Below are positions 35,010-43,834 of a DNA stretch of 64,000 nucleotides, one piece after another. The DNA comes from Mycolicibacterium sp. YH-1. GTDB lineage: Bacteria; Actinomycetota; Actinomycetes; Mycobacteriales; Mycobacteriaceae. Under the pieces are notes generated by a model. The model was not told where the DNA came from, made no database searches, and worked only from the letters and a program-made list of their open reading frames with translations. Numbering within the stretch: the stretch's first letter is position 1; every line of letters starts with the position of its first letter. The DNA lies in contig NZ_CP092915.1 of the NCBI RefSeq assembly GCF_022557175.1, positions 248,001 through 312,000 of the forward strand, read 5' to 3'. The position numbers and the translations under genes were made by a program.

Positions 35010-36479
35010 ATGACCGAACATCTCGACGTTCTGATCGTCGGCGCCGGCATCTCCGGCATCAGCGCTGCATGGCACCTGCAGGACCGGAGCCCATCGAAGT
35101 CCTACGCCATCCTGGAGAGCCGCGAAGGTCTCGGCGGAACCTGGGACCTCTTCAAGTACCCGGGCATCCGCTCGGACTCCGACATGTTCACGCTCGGCTT
35201 CCGATTCAAGCCGTGGACCTCGGCCAGGGCGATCGCCGACGGGCCGTCGATCCTGAACTACGTCAAGGAGGCAGCGGCCGAGAACGGCATCGACAAGAAC
35301 ATCCGCTTCCGCCACAAGGTGGTGGCCGCCGAGTGGTCCGATGCCGACAACCAGTGGACGGTCACTGTCGACCACGACGGCGAAGAGGTCGTCATGACCA
35401 CGTCGTTCCTGTTCGCGACCACGGGCTACTACAACTACGACCAGGGCTACTCGCCGACGTTCCCCGGCGCTGAGGACTTCAAGGGCACCATCGTGCACCC
35501 CCAGCACTGGCCCGAGGACCTCGACTACCAGGGCAAGAAGATCGTCGTCATCGGCAGCGGCGCCACCGCGGTGACGCTGATCCCGGCGCTCGTCAACAGC
35601 GGGGCCGGCCACGTCACGATGCTGCAGCGGTCACCGACCTACATCGGTTCGCTGCCCGAGGTCGATCCCATCGCGGAGCGGGCCAACAAGCTCCTGCCGG
35701 AGAAGGCCGCCCACGTGGTCAACCGGTGGCAGGCCATTGCCATCAGCACCGCGCGGTACCAATTCGCCCGCAAGTTCCCCAAGCAGATGCGCAAGATCCT
35801 GCTCACCATGGCGCAGCGCCGCCTGCCCGAGGGATACGACGTCGAGAAGCACTTCGGCCCGCGCTATAACCCGTGGGACGAGCGACTGTGTCTGGCCCCC
35901 AATGGCGATCTCTTCAAGACCATCCGCAAGGGTCACGCCGACATCGTCACCGACACCATCGATCACTTCACCGAGACCGGCATCTTGCTGGCCTCCGGTG
36001 AGGAGATCGAGGCCGACATCATCATCACCGCAACGGGTCTGAACCTGCGACTGTTCGGTGGCGCTGAGATCCGTCGCAATGGCGAGCCCGTCGACCTGAC
36101 GACGACGATGTCCTACAAGGGCATGATGCTCTCGAGCATGCCGAACATGGCGTTCACCATCGGCTACACCAACGCCTCCTGGACGTTGAAGGCCGACCTG
36201 GTCTCGGAGTTCGTCTGCCGTGTGCTGAACTACATGGACGACAACGGTTTTGACACCGTGGTGCCACAGCATCCGGGCGACTCGGTCGATGAGCGTCCGC
36301 TGATGGACTTCACCCCCGGTTACGTGCTGCGTGCGCTCGACGAGCTGCCTAAGGCCGGCTCGAAGACGCCGTGGAAGCTCAAGCAGAACTACTTCCTCGA
36401 CATCAGGATGATCCGTCAGGGCAAGGTCGACGACGAGGCGCTGCTCTTCACCAAACACCGTGCACCGGTGACGGTTTAG
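35010..36479 (+). CDS. ethA: Baeyer-Villiger monooxygenase EthA
   Basis: A 489-residue FAD/NADPH monooxygenase, exactly the length of M. tuberculosis EthA. It has the FAD-binding GAGISG (11-16), the Baeyer-Villiger fingerprint [12 protein letters not shown] (157-168) and a second Rossmann loop GSGATAVT (about 188-195). It inserts oxygen into ketones and S-oxidises thioamides; in M. tuberculosis it activates ethionamide. ATG 35010 follows the EthR operator directly, leaving almost no room for a leader, so the message may be very short-leadered. It converges on rraA with the two stops overlapping. Confidence 0.95.
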   Translation: MTEHLDVLIVGAGISGISAAWHLQDRSPSKSYAILESREGLGGTWDLFKYPGIRSDSDMFTLGFRFKPWTSARAIADGPSILNYVKEAAAENGIDKNIRFRHKVVAAEWSDADNQWTVTVDHDGEEVVMTTSFLFATTGYYNYDQGYSPTFPGAEDFKGTIVHPQHWPEDLDYQGKKIVVIGSGATAVTLIPALVNSGAGHVTMLQRSPTYIGSLPEVDPIAERANKLLPEKAAHVVNRWQAIAISTARYQFARKFPKQMRKILLTMAQRRLPEGYDVEKHFGPRYNPWDERLCLAPNGDLFKTIRKGHADIVTDTIDHFTETGILLASGEEIEADIIITATGLNLRLFGGAEIRRNGEPVDLTTTMSYKGMMLSSMPNMAFTIGYTNASWTLKADLVSEFVCRVLNYMDDNGFDTVVPQHPGDSVDERPLMDFTPGYVLRALDELPKAGSKTPWKLKQNYFLDIRMIRQGKVDDEALLFTKHRAPVTV

Positions 36480-36958
36480 CTCTGCGCTAGAACGACAATC
36501 CCGTCCTCATCGCAGTAGGCGATCTCGCCCGGCGAGAACGTGACACCGCCGAAGGTGACCGCGACATCGCGGTCACCTTCGCCGGTCTTGGTGCCCTTGC
36601 GGGGGTTGGTGCCCAGCGCCTTGATCCCGACCGCGATGGTGCGCAGCGTTGCGGCGTCTCGCACCGCCCCGTTCACGATCACACCCGCCCACCCGTTATC
36701 GGCTGCCAGCCCCGCGATGATGTCGCCGACCAGCGCCGTGTGCAGCGAACCGTCGCCGTCGACCACCAGCACGCCACCGGCGCCCGGCGTCGAGAGAATC
36801 GACTTCAGCAGCGCGTTGTCCTGGAAGCAGCGCACTGTGGTGATGGGGCCGGCGAACATCGTCGTCCCGCCGTAGTTCTGCAGTTGCAGATCGCAGCTGC
36901 GGACGTCGGGGTAGATGTCGTCGACGAGGTCGGCAGTGGGGCGGGGCTCGATGGTCAC
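36476..36958 (-). CDS. rraA: RraA-family protein (RNase E regulator RraA homologue / putative aldolase), Rv3853
   Basis: A 160-residue RraA-like protein, once called MenG. Typical segments are [21 protein letters not shown], the core [20 protein letters not shown] and the RD pair ([12 protein letters not shown]). In E. coli RraA inhibits RNase E; related proteins are oxaloacetate or HMG aldolases, and which applies here is unknown. GTG 36958 overlaps the MerR-gene stop (GTGA), so it is translationally coupled to that regulator. This pairing is not the arrangement I know from M. tuberculosis. Confidence 0.9.
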   Translation of the reverse strand: MTIEPRPTADLVDDIYPDVRSCDLQLQNYGGTTMFAGPITTVRCFQDNALLKSILSTPGAGGVLVVDGDGSLHTALVGDIIAGLAADNGWAGVIVNGAVRDAATLRTIAVGIKALGTNPRKGTKTGEGDRDVAVTFGGVTFSPGEIAYCDEDGIVVLAQS

Positions 36959-37710
36959 CTCAAGATGCTAGCGATCACCACGTCGTGGACGAACTGGGCC
37001 AACCCCGGCTCGACGTCGTCGTAGTACGCCGCGAACCGTTCGTCAGCCACATACATCTCCACGAGCCCACGGTGCATCTCACCGCCGCACTCGTAGAACC
37101 GCTCGATTGACGCCCGGTGTCGTGCCGCGAGCTCGTCGGCCGCCGGTGACCCCGGCGTGACCCCGTCCCGTTTGGCCTGCGCCAGCGCCGCCAGCAGGGC
37201 GTCACCTTCGGCCTTGAGGTCGATCCAGTCCTGCTTGGACATGCGCGAGACCCGTTGTTGCGACTGACGCCACGCGTCGGTGTCGCCCCACCGCTGCTCG
37301 GCCTCGACCGCGTACTCCTCGCCGAACGCGGTAGTGCCGAAGATCTCGACCTGTTCCTCGGCTGTCAATTGAATCCCGCTGCGATGCGCGTCCATGAGTT
37401 CCTCCACTGCCTTGATCGTGCGCTGCAGCCCATCGGCCCGCTCCAGGAGCAGGGCGTGCTGGTGTTGCAGCATGGCCAGCCCGTCGACCTCGGGGTCGTC
37501 GAGCAGGGCGCGAATCTCGTCCAGCGGCAGCCCGGCCGCCCGGTAGGTCAACACCAGGTGCAGTCGTTCCACATCGGCATCGGTGTAGCCCCGGTAGCCG
37601 GCAGCGGTCCGCACGCTGGGCATCACCAGACCGATGTGGTCGTAGTGGTGCAGCGTGCGCACCGAGACACCGATCAGTTCGGCGACAGCGCCGACGGTCC
37701 TCGCGTCCAT
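36955..37710 (-). CDS. MerR-family regulator with TipAS drug-recognition domain
   Basis: A 251-residue TipAL-like regulator. The MerR DNA-binding domain (1-70: [37 protein letters not shown]) is followed by a coiled-coil dimer helix (about 75-110) and a TipAS-type domain (about 115-250: [23 protein letters not shown] in part, [12 protein letters not shown]). TipAS binds thiopeptides and other small molecules and triggers transcription of its own gene. The ATG is 7 bases after the -10, so the message is probably leaderless. The classic MerR promoter directly upstream indicates autoregulation. It is translationally coupled to rraA. Confidence 0.92.
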   Translation of the reverse strand: MDARTVGAVAELIGVSVRTLHHYDHIGLVMPSVRTAAGYRGYTDADVERLHLVLTYRAAGLPLDEIRALLDDPEVDGLAMLQHQHALLLERADGLQRTIKAVEELMDAHRSGIQLTAEEQVEIFGTTAFGEEYAVEAEQRWGDTDAWRQSQQRVSRMSKQDWIDLKAEGDALLAALAQAKRDGVTPGSPAADELAARHRASIERFYECGGEMHRGLVEMYVADERFAAYYDDVEPGLAQFVHDVVIASILR

Positions 37711-37717
37711 GCCAGGA

Positions 37718-37748
37718 ACTATCGCCCCTGACGTCGCGTCAGGGTCAA
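37718..37748 (-). promoter_or_regulatory. MerR-type autoregulated promoter with 19-base spacer and dyad
   Basis: On the minus strand a -35 TTGACC (37743-37748 complement) and a -10 GATAGT (37718-37723 complement) are separated by 19 bases. The spacer region is filled by the perfect dyad CCCTGACG-CGA-CGTCAGGG (37726-37744). A 19-base spacer with a central dyad is the hallmark of promoters activated by MerR proteins through DNA distortion. The ATG of the MerR gene follows 7 bases after the -10, which predicts a leaderless transcript. Confidence 0.9.
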
Positions 37749-37758
37749 GGCTGCAGTG

Positions 37759-38274
37759 TCAGTCGTCGTCGGATCCGCGTCGTACCAGCAGCACGACGAG
37801 GATCGCCAGCACACCCGCGGCGATGGCCGCGGCCACGGGCAGCCGGGAGGTCTGCGGCCCGGGGGCCACGGGAAGCGGTATGGAGGGAGCGGTCGAGATC
37901 GTCGACTTCGCCTGTGCGGCAGTCTCCTTCGCGGCTTCGCGCGCAGTGCTGACTTCCGGACGGCCGCCGTTGGTGTCGGCAGCGGCAGCGGCCGTGGCTG
38001 CCGGGGAGGTCGCCGAGGGCGGTGGCGGGCTTGCCGGGGCCTTCTTCGCCGGTGCCTTCTTGGCGGGTGCCTTCTTCGCGGCGGCCTTCTTTGCAGGTGC
38101 CTTGGCCGGAGCCGCCTTCTTCGCAGGCGCCTTGGCCGGGGTGGCCTTCTTGGCAGGAGCCTTCGCGGGAGGTTGCGCGGCAGCAGGCGGCGGTGGGGTC
38201 GCGGCGGCAGGAGGTTGCTGATCGGCGGGTCGGCTCTCGGAGTTCTCCTCCGGGCGATCCTGCTGGTCTGCCAT
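37759..38274 (-). CDS. hns: Membrane-anchored H-NS-like nucleoid protein (Rv3852 homologue)
   Basis: A 171-residue protein. Its middle part (about 40-80) is a string of KAPAKKA/KKAPAKKA repeats like those of histone H1 and Hup tails, and a single hydrophobic C-terminal segment (LPVAAAIAAGVLAILVVLLV) ends in RRGSDDD. This layout, a Lys/Ala/Pro DNA-binding region plus a membrane anchor, is that of M. tuberculosis Rv3852. ATG 38274 has AGGAG 8 bases upstream; a longer opening to 38340 is less likely. It is longer than Rv3852 (134), mainly in the Pro-rich parts. It probably organises or tethers the nucleoid; in M. tuberculosis its loss has little effect. Confidence 0.88.
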   Translation of the reverse strand: MADQQDRPEENSESRPADQQPPAAATPPPPAAAQPPAKAPAKKATPAKAPAKKAAPAKAPAKKAAAKKAPAKKAPAKKAPASPPPPSATSPAATAAAAADTNGGRPEVSTAREAAKETAAQAKSTISTAPSIPLPVAPGPQTSRLPVAAAIAAGVLAILVVLLVRRGSDDD

Positions 38275-38358
38275 GTAGCTGCTCCTTTGCAGTTCTCGTC
38301 CAACGGTCGACGGCGCGCGGTCGGCAGTGGACTCCATCATGCCATTGGCCCCGGGCGG

Positions 38359-39276
38359 CTAACCCGTCACCGCCAGCGCAGCCGCCAGCGTCAGCGCTAC
38401 GGCCATCCCGGCCAATTCGATTCGCGACCTCAGCCCAGACACCGCGGCGGTCGAGCGATGCGTCCGTGCCGCGGGCAGCCATACCGTCCGATTGCGCCAC
38501 GCGAGCACCGTCAGCGCCGCCGTGAGCAGGATCTTTGCCGACAGCAGCCGGCCGTAGCCGGTCGACCACAGCTCGGTGGGCGCCCGCAGCGCGACGACCG
38601 CGCCGATGATGCCTGCCACCACCAGCAGCGCGACGCACACCAGGGACATGCGGGAGAAGCGCGGCAGGACGCGTGCCCACTGACCGCGGTGGTCGACAGT
38701 GAGGACCAGCGCCGACAAACCGCCACACCACACTGCGGCGGCCAGCGCGTGGACGGCGACCGCCATGCCACCCCACTCATCGGCCGACAGGTGGCCGACC
38801 AGTGTCCGCCCGGTCAGCCCGACGGCTGCCGCGCCCGCGATGATCACCGACACCGCCGGGGTGCGTGGCGCGACGGCCGCGACACACACCACCACCGCCG
38901 CGACCGCGCACACCAGGCCCGACCTGCCCGCCGCCGTGTCCATGACGAAGTCGAGTGTGGTTGCGGCGCCCACCTGCAGTACCGGCACACCGGCAGCCTG
39001 AGCCGCGGACAGCGGCAGCCGGACGAACTCGGCGACCGCCCACACCGCCGCGGCGACGATCAACGGACCGACGGCCCGTTCGGCGAGTTCGCGGCGGTAC
39101 CGCTCGACGTCGAGCCACGGCACCACCGCCAGGCCGAGTGTCAGCACCGCCGCAACGTCGACCACCGCGCGTGCCAGCGTGAATCCGAACGGGCTCTGCG
39201 GATAGGCCAGCGCCCAGGCGAGTGCCGCCGCGGCAGCGACAACGGCGGCGCCGCAGGCCACCGTGCGCCAGCGCAT
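38359..39276 (-). CDS. copD: CopD-family copper-resistance membrane protein
   Basis: A 305-residue membrane protein with about eight hydrophobic segments. The block VHALAAAVWCGGLSALVL with its His and Trp is the CopD signature. CopD is thought to move copper across the membrane together with CopC. ATG 39276 shares a base with the copC stop (TGATG), so it is translationally coupled. Longer N-terminal extensions overlap copC and are rejected. It is the last copper gene; the H-NS-like gene follows after 84 bases. Confidence 0.88.
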   Translation of the reverse strand: MRWRTVACGAAVVAAAAALAWALAYPQSPFGFTLARAVVDVAAVLTLGLAVVPWLDVERYRRELAERAVGPLIVAAAVWAVAEFVRLPLSAAQAAGVPVLQVGAATTLDFVMDTAAGRSGLVCAVAAVVVCVAAVAPRTPAVSVIIAGAAAVGLTGRTLVGHLSADEWGGMAVAVHALAAAVWCGGLSALVLTVDHRGQWARVLPRFSRMSLVCVALLVVAGIIGAVVALRAPTELWSTGYGRLLSAKILLTAALTVLAWRNRTVWLPAARTHRSTAAVSGLRSRIELAGMAVALTLAAALAVTG

Positions 39277-39791
39277 CACGACCTGCGTCGTACCGCCCAC
39301 CACGCGCCTCCACCGACAATCACTGCGGCCACCGCGACGAAGGGCCACACGGGCACCCCGCTGTCGGCACCGTTTGCGGGTTGTTGCGCCACCGCTGGCC
39401 CGGGCGAGCCGGTGCCCGCGACCGTCACCTGGAACGACCACGAGCCCGAGACCACGTGGCCGTCTGCCGAGGTAACGCGGTAGTTCACCGTGTAGACACC
39501 GGCTGGTCCGGTCGGCAGCATCGCGACGCTCGCGACGGCGCCCGACACCTCGACGGGCCCCGTCGACCACATGTTGCCGTCGGGGCCGACCACCGTCATG
39601 CCGGCGAAATTCGACTGCAACGCCTCGTTGAACGTGGCGGCCACCCGCGGCGGACCCGTCTCCAGGACGGCGTCCGCAGCGGGTTCAGCGGCGATGCGTG
39701 CCGCGTGCGCGGATGCGGTCCCCGCGCCCATCAGGCTCAGCGCGGCGATGATCAACCCGGCCAGGGTGGCCGCTAGTGCGCGCCGGATCAT
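39276..39791 (-). CDS. copC: CopC-domain periplasmic/surface copper-binding protein
   Basis: A 171-residue protein. It has a signal peptide (about 1-28, ending GTASAHA), a mature N-terminus starting HAARIAAEPA with the copper-binding His, a CopC beta-sandwich (about 29-125) with the Asp and His of SADGHVVSGSW, then a Pro/Gly linker and a C-terminal membrane helix (about 147-167). So it is exported and tethered at the outer face of the membrane. It overlaps ycnI by 4 bases upstream and copD downstream. Confidence 0.88.
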   Translation of the reverse strand: MIRRALAATLAGLIIAALSLMGAGTASAHAARIAAEPAADAVLETGPPRVAATFNEALQSNFAGMTVVGPDGNMWSTGPVEVSGAVASVAMLPTGPAGVYTVNYRVTSADGHVVSGSWSFQVTVAGTGSPGPAVAQQPANGADSGVPVWPFVAVAAVIVGGGAWWAVRRRS

Positions 39792-40504
39792 GCCGACTTC
39801 CGGCGCAGAATCGACGCGACCACCGCGACGGCGGCCAGAACGAGCGCGCCACCGGCCAACCAGCGGGCGGTGTCATCGCCGGTGCTGGCCGACTCCTGGG
39901 GCGTCGCGGTCACCGAGACGTCGGGCGCCGCGGGCGGTGCGGTCGACGGCGCGGCGGACGGTGCCGGATGGTCGTGTCCATCCTCGGCGGTTCCGGTCAG
40001 GGCCAGCACCGGTGCCGGGTACTCCGGTTCACCGCCCCCTGGCAACGGAGCCTGGTCCCAGCGGACCACTTTGCCGTCCGAATAGGTCTGAGTCGCGGGC
40101 AGCGTCACCGACGGCTGATCGGGAAGTGTCACCGACACCCGAAACAGTGCGAACTGCTCGCCCGAGATGCCGGTGCTGGGTCCTGCGGTCCAGGTGACCG
40201 ATCGGACGGTGCCTGCACCGGCGTCGCGGTCGAGGCGCGCCGTCCATCCCGGCATCACCTCGGTGCGCGCCGACGCCACGTCGGGAAGCGTGACGCTGAA
40301 CTGAGTTGTGAGTGCACCGCCATCGGATTCGCCGGGTACGCGGAAGGTGAGAACTGTGGTGCTGCCGGGCGCCGGATTGGCGGCGTCGACGTGCACGTGA
40401 GCCGAGGCGGGCGGGGCTCCCGCCGCAACGGTGATCGACAGGGCGGCGCCGGTGATGGCGGCCGCCACGAGGGCGCGCGAGGACGCGCGCAGTTTGGATC
40501 GCAT
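39788..40504 (-). CDS. ycnI: YcnI-family (DUF1775) copper-binding membrane protein
   Basis: A 238-residue protein. It has a signal peptide (about 1-35, ending PPASAHVHV), a DUF1775 domain starting at the mature N-terminal His that binds copper with nearby acidic or Trp residues, a Pro/Ala-rich linker and a C-terminal helix with RRK anchor. The linker includes HDH, which may add copper ligands. ATG 40504 is followed by the typical basic signal start. It lies between a membrane protein (40546-41070) and copC. Confidence 0.87.
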   Translation of the reverse strand: MRSKLRASSRALVAAAITGAALSITVAAGAPPASAHVHVDAANPAPGSTTVLTFRVPGESDGGALTTQFSVTLPDVASARTEVMPGWTARLDRDAGAGTVRSVTWTAGPSTGISGEQFALFRVSVTLPDQPSVTLPATQTYSDGKVVRWDQAPLPGGGEPEYPAPVLALTGTAEDGHDHPAPSAAPSTAPPAAPDVSVTATPQESASTGDDTARWLAGGALVLAAVAVVASILRRKSA

Positions 40505-40545
40505 TGGTGTGACTGCCTTCTGGTCGTGTGTGTGTCGGGGTTCGG

Positions 40546-41070
40546 TCAGCGTGCGGCTGTGACCGGTGGCCCGCGATGAGACAGCGACGACGCGAGGGCG
40601 ATTGTGGATCGCAACGGATGATCGCAGCGCTGGAACACCACGGCGGACGCGGCGATCGCCGGCCCCCGCGGTGGCGGGGTGACACTGCGCACCGCCCGCG
40701 ACATGACGCGGCACAGGTACTCGCCGACCGTGGCGAGCCCTGCGACGATCACCAGGGCGACAGCGTGTGCGGCCAGCATCACCGCGGTCGACGTGCCGCT
40801 GTGGTGATGGCTCGCGGCCGACAGAAGGACGTGGGCGAGTAGTTGGCCCGCCGTCATCACCGCGACCAACACGATGAAACGGTCGGCGCCACGAACGGTG
40901 GCCGCGAACGCTCCGACGGCCACCGCGAGCAGCGCGAGTTGGACCACCGCTGCACCCGACGGCGCGCCACCACCCGCAGCGGCATGGCCGACCGCGGCCA
41001 GCGCCGCGGTGAGGATTCCGGCCGCACCCCCACGCAACCGCGTTGCGGGCGTCAGAGCGCGGGATGTCAC
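40546..41070 (-). CDS. Small polytopic membrane protein of the copper operon, Rv3851-like position
   Basis: A 174-residue hydrophobic protein with about four membrane segments. The loop SHHHSGTSTAVMLAAH between helices 3 and 4 is rich in His, and the cytoplasmic C-terminus has a lone Cys-Asp-His (RCDHP). I do not recognise a named domain. It starts with GTG 41070, 7 bases after the Rv3850 homologue, and is followed by ycnI, copC and copD, so a role in copper handling is likely but inferred from context. Rv3851 occupies this place in M. tuberculosis. Confidence 0.75.
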   Translation of the reverse strand: MTSRALTPATRLRGGAAGILTAALAAVGHAAAGGGAPSGAAVVQLALLAVAVGAFAATVRGADRFIVLVAVMTAGQLLAHVLLSAASHHHSGTSTAVMLAAHAVALVIVAGLATVGEYLCRVMSRAVRSVTPPPRGPAIAASAVVFQRCDHPLRSTIALASSLSHRGPPVTAAR

Positions 41071-41077
41071 GGGATGC

Positions 41078-41734
41078 TCAGATCAAGCCGAGCCGGGCCA
41101 TCAGGTCGGCGTCGATACCGTCGAGCTGGTCCGCGATGGCGGTGTGGGCGGCGCGGCGACGCGCGGCTGGCATGTTCTCGGCCGCGGCAACGGCGGCCGA
41201 CAGGTCACCGAGGCGATCGGTGATCGCTGCGACGAACTGTTTGGTCTCGGCGTCCTTGGGCTTCTTCTCGGCGACCTTGCGCAGCGACTGCTCGGCACCC
41301 GCAATACGCGCCGACAGTGCGCCACCGACTCCGGAGAACTGGCCGATCTGGCTCAGTGGCACGCCCAATTTGTCGGCGCGACGCTGATCCAGGGCACCAC
41401 GCGCGGTGATCGCGGCGCGGTAGACGATGGGGACCACCACGGGGGCCAGAAGCCGCGAGATCGTCAGCACCCGGCGAATTCGGCTGGGGGAGAGCAGCTT
41501 GCCCTCCCGGACCGCCTTCAATTGGGTCTCAGCAACCTTCAACGCCGCCTGGTCGCTCTCGCGTTGAGCCTTCAGCCCTGCCTTGATGGCCGTCGTCTGG
41601 CTTTTGGCCTCGTTCTTGATGCGGCGGGCGTCATTCTTGGCGCCCAGCCGGGCCTCGAGCTTCGCCTTGGCCTTGATGGCGCGGGCCTCGGCTCGGCGTG
41701 TGGCGCGGCTCTTACGTCGCTTGAACAGGCCCAT
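41078..41734 (-). CDS. Conserved mycobacterial protein, Rv3850 homologue
   Basis: A 218-residue protein, the same length as Rv3850. The N-terminus is very basic (MGLFKRRKSRATRRAEAR) and runs into a long Ala/Lys/Glu-rich coiled coil (about 8-75). A hydrophobic stretch follows (about 92-112: ISRLLAPVVVPIVYRAA), then helices to the end. This suggests a membrane-associated helical protein with DNA-binding-like basic character. ATG 41734 is chosen by length match. It leads the minus-strand run of copper genes. Function unknown. Confidence 0.87.
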   Translation of the reverse strand: MGLFKRRKSRATRRAEARAIKAKAKLEARLGAKNDARRIKNEAKSQTTAIKAGLKAQRESDQAALKVAETQLKAVREGKLLSPSRIRRVLTISRLLAPVVVPIVYRAAITARGALDQRRADKLGVPLSQIGQFSGVGGALSARIAGAEQSLRKVAEKKPKDAETKQFVAAITDRLGDLSAAVAAAENMPAARRRAAHTAIADQLDGIDADLMARLGLI

Positions 41735-41941
41735 CCCGGCTGCCTCCCGGTCAATTAGTCGAGAACCTGCGATTGTGGCTGCGCTGGTTTGGCTCACAGT
41801 ATCGCCGAATGGGAACTGCCTTGGCTCCGGCCCCGGGCGAATGGACGAATTCATTCCACCAGCAAACAGATCGGCGGTCTTGTGCGACAATCTGTTGGAC
41901 GATTGTTCGCCAATAGACCGTGCCGTGAGAGGTGGGAACCC

Positions 41942-43279
41942 GTGGCTTCGAGAGCACGTATCGCCGCGGCAGCGTGCCTGATGGCGTCAGGCCTGCTCGT
42001 GACTGGTGGCAGCGCATCGTTGGCGTTTGCCAATCCTGACGATGGTGGGGCGGCCGCAGGCGGCGGCGCCACCTCGGGCAATACCGAGGGAAGCCCCGCG
42101 GGGCAGTCCCCGGGCCCCACGAAAGCCGAGCCGACGACGACCCCGGGTGCGTCAGCCGGTGGTGTGACGGGATCCACGGGTGCTTCTGGTCACCCACCGA
42201 AGCCCAGGTTCACCATCGGGAATGGCCGCACCGGCGAAGAGGTCTCGACGTCACCGGGTGGTCCCACCGGCAGCACTGGAACCGGACAACCCGGCAAAGT
42301 GTCCGACGATGTGTCCGATAATGCTGAGCCGACAGCTGACGTCGGTTCTGGCAAGCCTGAAGAGGGCGCCCCAGTCGACGGCGAGATCATCGGCGACGGA
42401 TCCGGCGAGGTCATCGGTGACGGATCCGGCGAGATCATCGGCGACGGGACAGGCGAGGCCACCGGTGACGGGGCTGGCGCCGCCGCATCGAATCCGATCG
42501 GCGATGCCCTACGGCGGGCCGCGGAGTCTCTCAACCACCCCGCACCGACCGCCCCGCAGCCCGTCGATCCGGCGGCGCTGGACCCCGCACTGCTTCTCGG
42601 TGCGCTGTCGGAGCAGCGCGTCGAGGCACCCAGCGGTGAAGTGGCACAGGTGTCCGGCCTGCCCTGGTCGTGGTGGGGCTGGGGCTCGACGCCGGGTAGC
42701 AATGGAGAGACGCCCGAGTACCCCGCCGGCCCGATTCCGCTACTGCTGCAGATCCCCGTGCAAATACTCTATGAGATCAACGGCATCGCGCAGCCGTTGA
42801 TCGAGGCGGCAGTCACGGGTCTCGCGACCGCCGCGTCGCACCTACCGTTCCCACCCGCCAGCACCCTGCCCCTGTTCGTCTCGCCGGGCCCGAACGCTGG
42901 TGTCGGCATGAGTGCGGGCGGTGGCAGTAGGGGTGCGGGGACGGCCGTGCCCGAGGGTCCGCGGTTCACCCCGCCCGCCGTGCCGCCGCCTGTGGTGGCC
43001 CCGGATCCGCCCAGGCACGTGACTGCGCCGCCGCCCGTCAAGCAGCAGACATCGCCCCCGGCATCCCCGGCGAGTAACGAATTGCTCGCTGCACCGACAT
43101 ATCGGATGGGTTACGTCGATTACCTGCGGGCCGCCGGAATGGGCGAGGTCGCAGCGGTCGCCGTGCCCGGAGTGACCGGAATCCTCGTCCTGACGAGTGC
43201 CGGAGGTCTGATCGGATACCGCCAGGCCCGAGCCGGCCGAGCCGTCCGTGCAGGGGGCCCGGCGCGCTTCATGGGTTGA
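41942..43279 (+). CDS. Secreted low-complexity protein with octapeptide repeats and C-terminal membrane anchor
   Basis: A 445-residue protein from GTG 41942, behind GAGAGG. It has a signal peptide (about 1-31, AAACLMASGLLVTGGSASLA), a Gly/Ser/Thr/Pro-rich region (about 32-250) with four tandem octapeptides of the form E-[IV]-I-G-D-G-[ST]-G (about 148-179), a hydrophobic Pro-rich middle, and a hydrophobic C-terminal segment (about 405-425) followed by RQARAGRAVR. So it is exported and anchored. No PE, PPE or catalytic motif is visible. It starts the three-gene insertion between the Rv3850 and espR homologues. Function unknown; a cell-surface or wall-spanning role is plausible. Confidence 0.8.
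   Translation: MASRARIAAAACLMASGLLVTGGSASLAFANPDDGGAAAGGGATSGNTEGSPAGQSPGPTKAEPTTTPGASAGGVTGSTGASGHPPKPRFTIGNGRTGEEVSTSPGGPTGSTGTGQPGKVSDDVSDNAEPTADVGSGKPEEGAPVDGEIIGDGSGEVIGDGSGEIIGDGTGEATGDGAGAAASNPIGDALRRAAESLNHPAPTAPQPVDPAALDPALLLGALSEQRVEAPSGEVAQVSGLPWSWWGWGSTPGSNGETPEYPAGPIPLLLQIPVQILYEINGIAQPLIEAAVTGLATAASHLPFPPASTLPLFVSPGPNAGVGMSAGGGSRGAGTAVPEGPRFTPPAVPPPVVAPDPPRHVTAPPPVKQQTSPPASPASNELLAAPTYRMGYVDYLRAAGMGEVAAVAVPGVTGILVLTSAGGLIGYRQARAGRAVRAGGPARFMG
42383..42478 (+). repeat. Four tandem 24-base units encoding E-I/V-I-G-D-G-S-G
   Basis: Four consecutive 24-base units encode EIIGDGSG, EVIGDGSG, EIIGDGTG and EATGDGAG within the secreted protein at 41942-43279. The first three units are nearly identical in DNA, which points to recent tandem duplication, and the copy number may vary between strains. 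The Asp/Gly pattern resembles calcium-binding repeats only loosely. Confidence 0.8.
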
Positions 43280-43342
43280 CCTCCCTCACCTGCCAGTGCG
43301 GGAGTAGACACGTCCTAGTGAACTCGTTGAGAGGGGGTCGAC

Positions 43343-43834
43343 TTGCCCGCCAGCCGCCGCGTGACGCGCGCTGTCAACGAGGTACTCGACCTCGCCCCGA
43401 GACGAGGTGAGGTGTCACTCAATCGTCTGGTGCAGGCCGTCGCCGAATCGCGTGCCCGGCCCATCGAGCTGACGATGGCGGATCTGCCGTCTGGGGTGTG
43501 CGGGCAGTGGCGTCAGTACGTCGACCACGACGTCTTCCTGATCCAGCGGGGACTGCCTGCCGGTGATCGCACGCTCGCCCACGAACTCGGCCACCTGGTG
43601 CTCGGCCATGAGGGCATCTCCATCGTCGAAGCCGCGCGTGACAACGTCGAACTCGCCAGCAGCGATCTCATCGGCTACATGCTGAACCAGCGCACCGGAT
43701 GTATGGGCCCCAGCGGCGAGGACGCCGAGCAGGAGGCCGAGGACTTCGCGGCGCTGCTCATCTATCGACTCGGTCGGCTACCGTCCGACCGTTCGTCGAT
43801 CGTCCAGGTCCGGCTCGGAGAGGCGTTTGGTTGA
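43343..43834 (+). CDS. ImmA/IrrE-family metallo-endopeptidase
   Basis: A 163-residue zinc metallopeptidase. The zinc motif is HELGH (in TLAHELGHLVLGHEG, about residues 80-94), with a downstream Glu in EAEDFAALLIYRLG as the third ligand. This is the IrrE/ImmA layout, where the peptidase cleaves or inactivates a helix-turn-helix repressor. The start is TTG 43343 behind GAGAGGGGG. Its stop overlaps the TTG start of the following membrane protein, so the two are translationally coupled. No XRE repressor lies in the same operon, but the XRE-like espR is the next gene, convergent. Confidence 0.87.
   Translation: MPASRRVTRAVNEVLDLAPRRGEVSLNRLVQAVAESRARPIELTMADLPSGVCGQWRQYVDHDVFLIQRGLPAGDRTLAHELGHLVLGHEGISIVEAARDNVELASSDLIGYMLNQRTGCMGPSGEDAEQEAEDFAALLIYRLGRLPSDRSSIVQVRLGEAFG

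Noticed and set aside
37756..39483. Forward frame of 575 codons opposite the H-NS-like and CopD genes
   Set aside because: Composed mostly of Arg, Gly and His with no recognisable segment; the reverse-strand genes have signal, membrane and repeat features.
42383..42478. Calling the octapeptide array an RTX calcium-binding repeat
   Set aside because: RTX nonapeptides follow GGxGxDxUx; the spacing and glycine pattern here differ and only four units occur.
41942..43279. Calling the repeat protein a PE or PPE protein
   Set aside because: It has a signal peptide and no PE or PPE N-terminal helix pair; the Gly-rich part is not PGRS.
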